Shown here: positions 35,506-46,959 of the stretch, in pieces
How the letters are laid out: each line of letters starts with the position of its first letter
How positions within the stretch are numbered: position 1 is the stretch's first letter
Notes under the pieces: generated by a model
What the model was told of the DNA's origin: nothing
Databases searched by the model: none
What the model saw: the letters and a program-made list of their open reading frames with translations, nothing else
From: Taenia hydatigena
Taxonomy: Eukaryota > Platyhelminthes > Cestoda > Cyclophyllidea > Taeniidae
DNA: 64,000 bases
Reading direction: 5' to 3'
Assembly (NCBI GenBank): GCA_036345935.2
Contig: JADWOT020000003.1
Coordinates: 12,374,524-12,438,523, forward strand
Translations under genes and position numbers: made by a program

Positions 35506-37784
35506 TGATTAGAGGGTTGCACACTTATAAAGCCCCTATGAAGATGTTTGAATATGTTTGAATGCTATATGTAAATACCTCCTTCCCATCCTCCCAAATT
35601 TACAGCGAAGACCACACAGTGGTGACTAAAGTGGGGTGAGTGAAAGTATTTCATCTTACCAGACATGCGGAAGGTGAGAAGGAAGAATGTGATAGCAAAC
35701 TTCGTTGGCATTGGTCTTTAAGTTGATTCACAAGAGCTCATCTAACCAATTAATGCCGTAGATGTACAAAACCGATCTGTCTATCCCTTTATGCAGCTGT
35801 CATGCATCCTGTAGACATTCAAGCCCACGAATTACAATTGTTGATGCAATATAGCGTCTCAGCACCCTCTATTAGTTACTATGTGTGGCGAAAGTGAACT
35901 GAATGTTGTAATAATGCCACACAGAGACTCCTAGTGCCACCCGGATGGTACAAGGCATACTACAGCACTAGCCCCGATGTGTTCATTATTGTATTTTGCG
36001 ATTTCATCATCTTATTTCAGTCTAGCTCTGTTTATTTTTTCATGCGATTTTAACTTAATGTAGTCCAGCCTCGGATGACCAACAGTAGTAATATTGAAGG
36101 TCCACAGGAAAATACTTGTGGTGAATAAGTGAGGTTTAATTTTTTAAGCCTTCCAATATCACAGACGCCAGCAGCAAGCTTGAAGCACAGGAGAGTAAAT
36201 CAAAGAAATGCTCGGTCTTTGGCCGCCAATAGGAAATCTGCTTTCCTACTTTCTCTAAGTGATCGTCATAACCAAGAGCCACAGATTTTGAGCAGTTTCT
36301 GTTTACTAAAAAGTCAGTGAAGACTAGAGATTAAAACTGGAGTCAGGCTATCATTGCTCAAATGCTTTTAAAGGTAGGCTGTTATTAACACTTTTGCAGA
36401 CATTTGTAGGATGCCAAAGCATATAACGCTCTTCCCTGCATTTTTTTAGCTGAAAGGAGCTTTAATGCAGGTCTAGGTGGTGACAAAGTAAGAGCATTGG
36501 GTATTTAACCTTAAGCAGCTCTTCCATGAAATCCTTGTCTATGCTTTGTTTATTATTTTTATCCTCTACTTATTCATATCTGATGTCTCAAATAACAGCG
36601 AACCGCCAATTGCTGAGACCAACTACAACCCACAATACGAACCAGAGAGCAATTCCACCTTAGGACTATGCGGGATCTCAGCAAATACGCACCAACAACG
36701 TGACTAGTTATTTATCAATGCTTATGCTTAATCGATCGGTCGTTTTAATTTCTCTCTATTCCTCTTTCAATAAGGGAACAACTATTAGTAATATGCATTC
36801 CGATATGCCATAAAACTATCTCATGAAAGACTAGGACTGGTATACGCTACATATCCGACTGCACAAGCTACCAGCAAGTGCAAACTTTCCGATCACCAAC
36901 TTTGTAAGCATGTTGTGAAAAGGAAGCTGAAACAGTGTAACGGAGGCATCAAGGACTTTTGCTGTCATGTGCGCATAAATATTAGATCCTTGCGAACCTT
37001 GGTCCCTTCGAACGTGCCGACGAAACCGAGGGCATCATACGTAGTGATAATTCTCGTCATTCTGGGTAATAGATGGTAACTTTAAACAGGTTACGAACAA
37101 ACTTTACATTTTGCTAACATTATGCAACTTTTCTTGCGTTAAGCGCTTAAAGCCACTTTATTTAACAAGAAATTTTGTTGCATTTTTGTCGATTTTGTTA
37201 TCTTTAGTTAATGGACATAAGCAAGATTTCTCAAAGGTAGCATTTAGGCACCAAAATTCGAGTAGTTATTCCAACATTTCGAGTTCTCGTATTGGGTACA
37301 GCTAAGGTTCAAAATTGCAAATGACGTATTGGGTGAGGCATTTGGAAGCGGCAGAAGAGGAACTTCGCCTCCTCGTTTTCAGTTGTAGATGAATACACAC
37401 AGCCAAAAGTATAAAATAAGCAAACGGATATTACATTCGTATAATAAATTAAAGGCGACTGCTCTGCCTATTTCAATCCAAATTAAAATTCCTGCGTTCC
37501 CCTAAAATCGGTACAAATTATAGAAGTTCTGATAAATATTTAGCCTCTGTTGTAGCAATAATTGTTAAAATAGATTCTATTTAGTAGGTAGCATTGCAAA
37601 GTTCCTTTTTTGCTTTTTTCTAGATGGATTGGAAGCACTTTGAGCGTAGAATTATTCGGTTTAATAGACACAACTAAGACAAAATGAATGGCTGAATCTG
37701 CTCTAGTGGCTTCTTTGCGCTGGTCATCACAAAATACTCGCTGATCTTGAAAATCGCTCTCTATCTAGGCTAAAGTGTCTTGCA
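35506..37784. other. no gene seen
   Basis: AT-rich sequence with short frames only (36129, 37111). Nothing recognised. Confidence 0.45.
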
Positions 37785-38075
37785 TTGGCTTGCAACAAAG
37801 ATGTGAAAACACTCAGTCACAGCATCAGTGACTTTCACTCTTGTCTTCTTTGTAGACTGACTTTGGATTGCTCAAGGCTGGTTGACGCTCACGAATGGCT
37901 AAACCAACTTCTTCGCTGCAAAGCTATTCAGTACGGGAAACATGGCGACAGCACGCACTCAAGCCACCTTCTTGTAGATTCACCCTTTAATGTATTTCTT
38001 TGCTATGCAGACGCAAGTGGTGTTGGGCTTTTCTGGGTTGAATTGCACCTCGCCTGCATCATGATTCCTACCTGA
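37785..38075 (+). mobile_element. possible Ty3/gypsy RNase H remnant
   Basis: A 96-codon frame contains SPFNVFLCYADASGVGLFWVEL near its end (about 37979-38040). Ty3/gypsy-type elements have P-F-x-L-x-x-D-A-S-x-x-G-x-G-A-V-L at the start of their RNase H domain. The frame just before (EWLNQLLRCKAIQY) lies where reverse transcriptase would join RNase H but is not clearly related. No long terminal repeat or integrase was found. The match may be chance, because the bases before DASGVG also look like a splice acceptor (TTTGCTATGCAG). Confidence 0.3.
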
Positions 38076-38379
38076 TTTAGGTTTTGCGATTGCAAAATCA
38101 ACTTAAAAGTGCAGCTAATTTCGAAATTGAAAGATTTTTTGGTGATTACAAAAGGATTTTGCGATTTTTGTTTTGGAGCTTGCCAAGTGCTGCCCTCCAA
38201 AGGGCCCACACTGCCTCACCTATAAGCAAAATTGCTACTTGTGCCGTCGACCGCTCTGTTGCACGTGAATAATCTGTTTGCTCGAATGAGGCCAAGCAGT
38301 TGGCAAATGCCGCGATCTCGATGAGAGATCTTGATGATGGCTGCAGCAGACTTATACAGGTGCAAATCACAGCTCTATG

Positions 38380-39657
38380 AGGAGGTACTACGTGTCCTAC
38401 TTTGTCAAGAGAAATGCAAACTATTGCAAAGTGGTTTCAAATTAATGAGCCGGGCAAATGTGCCTTTTATTATCACTGCTTAAGGAAAAGAAATAAACAA
38501 TTAGGATAGTAAAATTTAGCGTGCAGGTACTAAATGTTTCGTTACGGATGAAAATGCCTAACATTCGGAGAAGCAGTGGTTGGACGATATTTATTTAACT
38601 GCCGTAAAAGTTGCCAGGTTAAATGCAAAACTAGTACAACTTGATGCCAAATAAAAGAATGAAAGTAGGCAAAGTGTTAGGAGAAGAAAAAACTGGCATG
38701 CACTTGAATCGTCCGCGTTCGCCATTTATTGAAGACGATTTTGCAGCTCATGTGGGCATCATCACATTTTCTTTTAAAAGGTGCTTTTGTTGATACTGTC
38801 AGAGTTGAGCACAGATTTTGGGCATCCTTCTGTAGTTGCGAAATCTCTATTCAATGCATTTCTGTTATATCTTCTCTCAAGTATATATTAGCTTGTAGTT
38901 TTAACGTCTTAAATTTTAGCAGACTAGGCATCATTAATGCTAAATGAGGGGAAAAATGACTGACTGACTCATACTGTTTTTATGCGAGTGAAGGGAATGA
39001 ACTGCGAGGTACTCTTTCTGCAAAACGCCTGACATGGCCTTTAATTAATTTGTCAATCCTTATCGGTGCAGTATTTTGTTCGAGAAAAAGTGAGTATGTG
39101 CATTTGTAGACACGGAATTACTGACCAGTGTGCGCATGTGGAAATGGACAGAAATTTGAGCAGATTGACGTGTGAATGAAACAGAAGTGAAGTGGTGATG
39201 GAGAACCACTTGTGGATGCTGGCACAGAAGCCTCGTACTGCCTGACCCAACCTCGATTTTGTAAATTTAAGCAATGGTGTGAGCACTGCTACTAATTCCA
39301 TATTAGTAAAAGGGTTGAGATTGCTAACAATCATGAAAGGCAATAACGGCGATTAAATTCTATTTTGTTTTGAAGGGAAATCAACAAAGCATGTTTTAGG
39401 AAATAAAGCACGTAAATGAGGTGATGGTGCAGTTGGAAGGGAAGTGATTAGAAAGCAGAAGGTCAGCTTTGAAGGAGGAGAACAGCCAACAAGGAGGGCT
39501 AGAAATACTGATTAATAATCGTCAACTAGAATAAACAGCAGAAGCTCTCAAAAGAAGTTTGCAAGATATTGTACCAATCATTGTGTGACTAAGGCAGGTG
39601 ATCAACACCAATGTTTTTCGACAAAGAGTTCATCGCGCTGTCGCCTGATCTATTGTG
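38380..39657. other. no gene seen
   Basis: A minus-strand frame at 39053-39343 (96 codons) has no motif. Nothing else is notable. Confidence 0.4.
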
Positions 39658-40092
39658 CTAGACCAGAGGCTAGCCAGCCATTGTGACGATTCCGCACAGG
39701 TTTTCTCTTGTTCCCCACCATCCAAATGCGGTCCTCTTGTTCCCATCGCTTGCTCTAACTATTCTTCACGATTTAATACTTCCGTTGATTCCTGTCAGTG
39801 TCGTGATTTAGTTCATCCTCCGAGCAGGTGGGTTCTTGGAAGATGCTGTGCCTGCAAACGAAAGGAAGTATTTAGTGCACTGCATCCGTTAGCCTTACTT
39901 GTAGAAGATGAAACTTTGAGAGCTAGCGTCAATGCCGACAGAGACAGGGCCTACTTTGACAACGCCGGTTTTCAATTGATCTTTGCTCTTCTCCTGCGCC
40001 TTCTCGAACTTCGCCACCTCGTTTATTCCCTCGGGGCGATTGGACTTACAACTTCCACCTTGTCACAACGCAAGAGTGCAGCATTACCTTAA
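39658..40092 (-). pseudogene. cathepsin L-type cysteine protease, 3' end, broken
   Basis: Cathepsin L is a papain-family lysosomal or secreted peptidase. Reading down the minus strand, the first exon gives KVGPVSVGIDASSQSFIFYK, matching V-G-P-I-S-V-A-I-D-A-S-x-x-S-F-x-F-Y. It ends at GTAAGG, followed by a 47-nt intron (39852-39898). The next exon, in correct phase, gives IFQEPTCSEDELNHD, which contains the catalytic histidine (L-N/D-H). Then YxIVKNSxSKRWEQ matches Y-W-x-V-K-N-S-W-G with both tryptophan positions turned into stops. After a frameshift, NLCGIVTMAGxPLV ends the protein at the expected place. The part with the catalytic cysteine is not seen. The retained intron shows a DNA-level copy, not a retrocopy. 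The 145-codon plus-strand frame over it is a shadow. Confidence 0.9.
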
Positions 40093-40250
40093 GCAGCAGA
40101 ACAAATAGAGATGGATGGTCGAGAGTTGCTGGTGGGTAGTGGATGTGCAGTGTAAATCACACAGCCTGCATGTCTGGCTTGTACGCAAGGGAGTAGCAGG
40201 TAGACAGACGACTGACAAGAGCCTATGGAGGAATTGTGGGTTGGTAAACA

Positions 40251-40574
40251 ATGATGTTTGACATGCTAAAATTGTACCTAGCAGCGCGCTTGACCAGTGT
40301 AGTATTTACAGTCAAATCGTGGAGGTATTTGAATTTAGCACGCAAACGAACCACCGTAACCAGTGCAAAGCAATATGGTGTGGTGTCAATCATCACAAAT
40401 GCGTCCAGATATCAAATAACCAGGCTGTACTATCTACTAGAGAGAATTATAACTGTATTAAGCGAACCTTGGTATAACGCACGAACATTTTCTTACTTCA
40501 CTAACCTATTCTTCACATCCTCGGTTATGGTGACTGAAGAGGAATGGCTGATTAGTTGGAAGGAAACGCGATGA
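40251..40574 (+). CDS. hypothetical ORF, 107 codons
   Basis: A frame from ATG to TGA, with mixed hydrophobic and basic composition (YQITRLYYLLERIITVL) and an acidic end (VTEEEWLISWKETR). No domain was recognised. It lies just beyond the cathepsin remnant on the opposite strand, and no relation between them is evident. Confidence 0.25.
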   Translation: MMFDMLKLYLAARLTSVVFTVKSWRYLNLARKRTTVTSAKQYGVVSIITNASRYQITRLYYLLERIITVLSEPWYNARTFSYFTNLFFTSSVMVTEEEWLISWKETR

Positions 40575-41481
40575 AGAAGCAAGACCTAAAGCCACCTGAT
40601 GGTTAAAGTAAAAGGTAAATATTGTGTCCGATTCAAAGTCTGGTGGTCTGTTTCAAAATTTTGCATTTGAAAGTGCTGGCGCGATTCACTTGGTATTTTT
40701 GGCAGCCACACCTCAGTCGTCTCTAACTGACACGAAGAAGTTGGAATGTTGTTCGCATCCTCTGAAACAAGGCTAACGCCCTCGAAACACCAGGCATTCA
40801 ATTCCCAGCTACATTGCGATATTTTAATTTTAATGCAATTTAAGCGGGCATACCTGTAGCGTTTTTAGTAGTGCTTTTACGAAGCTACTCGCGTATAGGA
40901 ATTTCTGTCTGTTGCCAGAAAAAAGCAAATCAAAGCATGATGTTATGCTAAGTGAAAGTAACAAACACTAATTGTGCTTTGTATTTTCGGGTATAAATAT
41001 AAGTGGGCTTGCTGCTGGCACCGAATGTTACTAGTACCAATTTTAAGACTAGTAACAACAGTTTCTATCCCTATACTTGTGCTTGCTAGACTTCACGATT
41101 TCGTGCATACTGTGCTGCTGAGTGTTCTACATAAAAAATAGTTTTCGTCAAGTTTCACTGTCAGATTCCTGCTTAACTTGTTTCATTTCTGTCACAAGGG
41201 GCAGGCATGAGCACCACGGAACTCAGAAGATGGGAGCTTAGTAGATGGGATCGTCGATCTACCAATTGCACTGTCTTCAGAAAGTTTAATACGATTTAAC
41301 GAAATAGCATCTCCTATGTGCTCATGCTTAGCAAAGTGTAGCTATTAAGCTCTATTCGCAAGTCTCGGTAAGAAGACAATGCAAAGAGAACGTATTGCGA
41401 AACGATTATATTGTGAGTCCAGATTGGAAGGTGACGTTACAATTAGCGGTTTTTCTTATTTGATGCAAAGGATTAATTAAT

Positions 41482-41844
41482 GTGAATTATAGGATGTTCG
41501 CGGTTAATCAGTTGATGTCTGTTTTCTTTGATGATGCATTTGGTAAGAATGTAGGTGAATTGCTAGTACAGAAAAGTGACATCACATTAACGTTGGACTG
41601 TGAGGGAAAATCAGAGACGCTTTGTGAATTCGCTCTTAAATTTAGTAGCGTTAATGTGCTTAAAACAGAACCAAACACATCAAATTTACAGAACATGTTT
41701 TTAAATTATAGTCATATTTATCATCAAATTGGTTCCATTACTCCCTACAAAAAGCTTGTAGGGCTTGTTGCACAAAAGTACAGGCTTGTAACGCCATTGC
41801 TTCTTTCACTATCACTGACTTCGATTTATGTGACTCTTGGTTAG
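41482..41844 (+). CDS. hypothetical ORF, about 120 codons
   Basis: The frame has no ATG at its first codon; the first ATG in it is a few codons later (MFAVNQLMSVFFDDAFG). An upstream AATTATAG could be an acceptor instead. Composition is protein-like, with alternating polar and hydrophobic residues (ELLVQKSDITLTLDCEG) and a hydrophobic end. No family recognised. Confidence 0.3.
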   Translation: MNYRMFAVNQLMSVFFDDAFGKNVGELLVQKSDITLTLDCEGKSETLCEFALKFSSVNVLKTEPNTSNLQNMFLNYSHIYHQIGSITPYKKLVGLVAQKYRLVTPLLLSLSLTSIYVTLG

Positions 41845-43089
41845 TTCTTTTGTTTTAAAGGCATGTAAAATTTGGAGGTTTTCGGGCTTTAGCATTGCAT
41901 TGCCTACATATTTAGCTCCTAATCATAATCAATTTATCTGTATGTCCATCTCTTATCTATTAGCCCCAAACACTTAATCAAGTAGAACTAAGCAGGACTG
42001 TTGTTGGAAAGTACACTAGCAGATGCAACGATGGAGTTGCACTCCTAGATTTGAGATAGGCGTGCATCCGAGGAGAAAGGAATGAAGTACAAATAAACAT
42101 TGTATATTATGTATACATTATGCCCTTTATTAATCGCACCCGAAAATAGTTTCTCATCAACTAATGAAATGGCTTTAAGCTAAGATAGACCGACATCGAA
42201 TCGATGAACATCATTCATTTGATTTCGTATCTAGCAAGCATTGAACATGATTTGAGTGATAAATTTACGAGCAAAATGTTACGTGAGATGTGATCAACAT
42301 CATCATCATCGTCGTTATCATTCCGAGACCTCAAAAATTGACGCTTATTTCATTTTATCTAAAATAATTCCGTTGGCTGCATTTAGCAAGTTTATGTCCA
42401 ATCTTGACCAACGAGAATCTTATGACAGCTTAGTGTGGCCTAGGAACTGATCGGGAAGCAATACCAAGTATTTCTATTGTTTTCATTATATTTAATTAGC
42501 ATTGCTGCAAACAAGAAAGAAGTAAAGAAACGATGGTCTGCAGACAAAAATATGATGCCTTAGGTGAGGCTATTATTATTTAAAAGATTGTGGAGGTGCG
42601 CAGTTTTAATTTATAATTATGTGTAGAAATGTTGCACGTCCTACTTCGCCAGAAGAAAACAGGTCATTATTTCTGATGACGGTTGGTTGCGAGCCTAATG
42701 GGCCGCACAGTATTCTCGTGCATTGAAAACTGGAAAATAGCTTTGACGTTCCAGACGAATTAAAAAAAGGATGAATACGAATGTTACTTGGGGTCCTATT
42801 TTCTGCATACATCCAAATATCAATACAAATTTGAATCCGAGCATTAACAGCTACCTAGATCTAATGCGGTCACTTGACTTTTGTTAAAAACCTATAGCGT
42901 TCTATCATTCTCACATCTACACAGACCGTAAAGATGCTTGCAAGTAGTGCAAAACAAAAGCCTCAACTATTGTAGTCTATATCAGGAAGCTGTTTGCAGC
43001 AACTGAGGGTAAAAATTATGTCATTTTTCCAAGACTTTTATGAATGGGAACCTAAAAACTAAAGGGAGGTAATCAAACAGCCATGCTTT
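41845..43089. other. no gene seen
   Basis: Contains a short CAT/CGT-rich run near 42295-42315. Otherwise only short frames. Confidence 0.4.
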
Positions 43090-43765
43090 ATGCGAAGCAT
43101 TTTATGCATTAATATCAACTAATTTAAGGTATTTATAAGAAGTCTAAGCTGCTTGGTCTATCATAGTATCAGTTAAGTATCCCTTAACTTAGCTTCCTAC
43201 AGGGGTGTACTGAATTAACTGGGTGATTCCGAATATACGGATTAATTTAACCAGTGAGAGCCAGTTAGCACATATCCTCATAAAGACTTGCGAAAGTGTT
43301 TAGTTGCCATCGTGAACGCAATCATATCTTCGAACCGTCACACGTGCACAAAGCATGCACTGCCTCCTTTAATGTGAAGTGGAGTGCTCTATCGTTAGAG
43401 GGATAAATATGCCATTTACCACATCGAGCAAAGTAGGACGCAGACACGCTGACTTTTGCACTGTGGGTATTCGTAAATTAGTTATACAGGTCATTAGAAG
43501 AAAGTGATCGATTATAATTCAAAGACCAGTCCAAAGCCAATTTCAATTACCTCTACTTATCACCTACGAATGCTGTCCAGAAAGTGTAGGCAGAATACTT
43601 ATCTACTTCAAATCCTTATTAACTCATACTAGCTTCTATATGCATCATGCTGAGCTGCACGACATTGCTTCAGCAGCCATTTTCAGGCCGGCAATGATGG
43701 ACTTTTGAAGAGCGGTTTCACTGAGTCAAAGTATATCCCTCATTGCACTCATATCGGCTTTGAAT

Positions 43766-45164
43766 GACGTCACATTAGTGAGATCAATGATTGCCTCCTC
43801 CTTATGCTCCTCCAACGATGTCCATATCCACTCGGTTTATGTGGTGATCATTGGCCAGCTTTGCTTCCGCTCTGTGGTGGGAGACATGGCAATAGTACTG
43901 AATGTCTCAAGTAAGTGCTTGCCATCAATATTAAAAATGCCTTGATTTAGAAGAGGAGAATAAAAACAAAATCGAGAAAGTGAACCTTACGCGGACCGTG
44001 GACCTGTGACTCGTGCAGTCGAAGTTCAAATGACGCGTCATGACAGAACACTCGAATTTGGTGGAGGAGTTCATTGAGGCGTAGTACTGAGATTGCAAAG
44101 ATGTCTTACTACACTCTCTCCTCGCTTTCCGCCCCAAGCCATTCAGCGCAAAGACCATACTTATGCAAGCTTTCCTCACCAAGTGATTTGCGATTTGTGG
44201 CATTTCCTTGGTTGCGTCAGCCACTTCTAAACATTTGTCTTCACAGGGGAAGAAAGACTTGCCAAGATACTTTTATGCAAAGTCAAAGCAGGCATTTGAT
44301 GTAGTGTTTCCTGTTAAGGTGTCGACCGAAGACAACTCGATGTAAATTTCTTCATCCTTGGACACATAAGATGGCCATGCTGACGAAGAAACAAGGTAGA
44401 CCAATGTGCTTGTAGTGCATTTGGAGGAGTGAAATGCAATAGCTCGAATAAAAGTCCATTTAAGCTAAAAAGTGCATTCTATCAACCTAATTGTCCACCC
44501 ACGCAACCTCATACGTGGCACTGATTTATTGAAAAAGTAAGCAATCACAGTTGCTTGCACTTTTCGAGGTTTATTTACAATGTAGTTACACAGTTGAGGG
44601 TAAACTATCCTTTGTTTTTCTCAGCGGTACATAGACAAGTTGCAAACTATGCCTTTGTGCCACGTCGAAATTCGGAAGGAATTAAGGTTTACTAATCTCG
44701 GCCTTAACTCCACAATGTGAAGGTAAAGGACATAATCAAGTGTTTTTTCCTCCTACTACTTAGGCAGGATGTAAAAGAAGGAAATCGTTGTCAATCCTCA
44801 CTCGTGCATGCTTGTTACTTAGCATACGAGGTGGATGCAAAAGTTTGATTATTAGAAGGACTAGTTGACAAACAGAAAATTCTGGAACAGCACTTACACC
44901 GCATAAAGCTCTGGACTCTGATCCAGAGTCCATTCCATTGCATTCTATTTAATGCAAACTTTTGCCATTCATCTCTCTGGCAAGCTTCTGATCTTGCTCC
45001 CTCCGAAAGATGATCCGAAGTTCATGTGCTGGGCAGGATTTTTCGTGATTGGGTCTGTAAAGCAACGAACAATTTTTAGAACTTCGAAGTGTGGCCTAGG
45101 AATACACTGTTTGACGCAACCCTATATCCCTTTTGGAGTCACTTCGTACTGCACTACACGTTAG
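43766..45164 (+). pseudogene. actin-related-protein-like fragment, copy 1
   Basis: An exon ending at the donor CTCAA/GTAAGT (43910) encodes RSMIASSLCSSNDVHIHSV followed by YVVIIGQLCF. This resembles the actin-fold segment S-I-x-x-C-x-x-D-x-R-x-x-L-x-x-N-x-V-x-x-G-G. Further on, 44952-45164 encodes KLLILLPPKDDPKFMCWAG and FFVIGS. This resembles K-I-K-x-x-A-P-P-x-x-x-x-x-x-W-x-G-G-S-I-x-x-S. Both pieces occur in family order and on the same strand, and they are best compared with divergent actin-related proteins such as Arp10/Arp11. The phosphate-loop glycines are replaced. Minus-strand frames between the two (43931-44224) are also kept open in both arms, so the middle part is ambiguous. Confidence 0.4.
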
Positions 45165-45839
45165 ATCATTGTACAGGATGGCTGGCAGACTAAAAACTTG
45201 ACAGGAAGCGTATGGGCCATTAATGATGGTTTTGGAATGGCAATCTTATCCGTAAGGGGAAGCCTACTCGAGGACACTTCGCACTACCAGTAGATCCGAA
45301 TCTTGTCAAAGTGAGTATAGCGTCACTGAGGGTAGAAAAGTGTTGTATGTGTAATTCTCATAGCAAAATTCAAACCTAGCACTTCCAGACCAAATTTACT
45401 CCCGACCAAATGGCTTATATTACTGGCAAGTAAGAGCGATTCAGAAGGTTTTATTCAAATAATTGCGAAAATAACTTTGCCAGTTTTGACACGCATAACA
45501 GCAAAGGACGAAGCGATTTGCTTTAAACGAGCTTTGACTAAATCGTCTTTAAAGACAGCGAATTTGATGAGAATAAAATGCTCGTGCCATCATTTATTCG
45601 AGTATATCACTAATCCGCTAATGCCAATAGTGAATAACCGCAATGACTATTGAATTAGGGTGCATTATAGGTTAGAGTGGATCAAATTATGCACCACTAG
45701 CAACAAATTGAAAAGTTATGAAAAAATTTGCAAATTGTCGTTGAGTACTAACCTGCCGGCTGTGTCTTGATATCATGCGGCTTGGATTTGAAGCGAAAGC
45801 ATAAAACAATCGCACTTCTCACAGATTGGGTTGAAATTC

Positions 45840-46000
45840 AAAGTTGGGATCAGCAAACCGCCTCAATGGACTCTTTATATAACATTAGGTGAGGGAATTT
45901 CGGGCACCGATACTATGATAGATCAAGCAACTGAAGCCTAACTGCCTGCATATTCTATAACATTTGCTGAACAATGCAATACAATATAAGTATTTTTGTA
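45840..46000 (+). repeat. third, direct copy of a short family 2 segment
   Basis: A core around GATAGATCAAGCAACT, with flanks starting at AGGGAATTT, matches 62800-62870 in direct orientation and 43190-43260 inverted. The three copies read GGTGAGGGAATTTCGGGC, GGTTAGGGAATTTTCAAGC and a more diverged version. This suggests a smaller repeat inside the larger duplication. Confidence 0.7.
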
Positions 46001-46259
46001 ATGAAGATTATGGTAAAGCATCGAAAGCTAATGTTAACCACGGTGTATATGGTAGTATATTTTGTATTATTACACTATATTTACCTACACCCACTAATGC
46101 TCTTCTAATTACCAAGCCTAGTTAGTAACTATAATAGTCGACAACGCAAATGAACAGAGCTAAAATACTTAAGTCCTAATAAATCAGCTAGCTCCCAATA
46201 AAAATTCTTAATTAACAATGCATAAAACCAGCTTTGGAAGTGACTGTTTTGGCACGACG

Positions 46260-46640
46260 AGTATAAAAGTGGAATATAAAGTTTAAAATTAGTGCTTTGA
46301 ATCTTTTGGATGCTTCCGCAAGGTCTAAAGGTAAAGGAACATTTAAAGGTAAAAATACAGTGGGTCTCCGAAATGAGCCTTGGGGTCGTCTTTTTTTAAA
46401 GATAGAATTTACTGACGTCAAATGTCCAGGGCCGTTATAAAGATGCTAATGACCTGCACCTGAGATAGATGAATATATTTACACATGGATGCATTGAGCT
46501 GGTTATCTGACCATCTCACAGCGCTAAATAATTTCATCTGCAATGCAAAAATGACATGAGTTACATAATCAGCCATATAAACAGCTGGATTTTGCCACTT
46601 CTTGCATTCCTTGGACAAACAAACAGTTACTCCTCCTTAA
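46260..46640 (-). pseudogene. conserved coding-like block of family 2, copy 1
   Basis: The frame KKWQNPAVYMADYVTHVIF is matched at 59550-59610 by KKWQSEAVYLTDYVTRVIH. Several of the base differences there are third-position silent ones, which suggests past protein coding on this strand. After an apparent acceptor (CTCAG), both copies continue with VQVIS/VQVIN and a block ending near FLPLNVPLPLDLAEASK. The protein family could not be named. A PI3-kinase-like P-L-P-L-D motif was considered but is too short to claim. Confidence 0.4.
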
Positions 46641-46959
46641 ATTTAGTACGAAAGTGTAGTGCCGACTTAAGCATTCCTTGCTTCCATGCAGAAAGCAGGT
46701 TAGCAGAGTGCGTGCCTAACTACCGTCATGAGATCCACAAGGCCATTTGGATCATTAACGTCTTTATTTTGAGGGGCTTTTGCAAACAGATTCCCTTTGT
46801 GGTGCTTTTGCCAGTTCCTTTCATACCTTTTCCTCCAACTTTATTTGCAAAGTCACATCAACCTAAATGTGGGATTTCTTATTAGCAACCAAAAGCACGT
46901 GCCTCGGCGCCTGCTTCAGCCAGTTGCAATGCATTCGTGGGCTTCCTCAATAAGCTGTA

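Larger units (their letters stand above)
43090..46950. repeat. inverted duplication, family 2, left arm
   Basis: Its reverse complement can be followed through 59300-62930 in unbroken order. Examples are 43490-43760 against 62260-62490, 43950-44400 against 61720-62110, 44550-44660 against 61430-61560, 44950-45330 against 60720-61110, and 46200-46650 against 59500-59760. A stretch between 45330 and 46100 is not clearly shared. The arms are moderately diverged, with many indels and damaged frames in both. Confidence 0.85.

Noticed and set aside
39655..40092. 145-codon open frame on the plus strand
   Set aside because: It is antisense to the cathepsin L remnant, whose landmarks are unmistakable on the minus strand.
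46260..46640. Assignment of the family 2 block to a Vps34-type PI3-kinase
   Set aside because: Only a short P-L-P-L-D stretch and neighbouring residues fit. No catalytic motifs were present.
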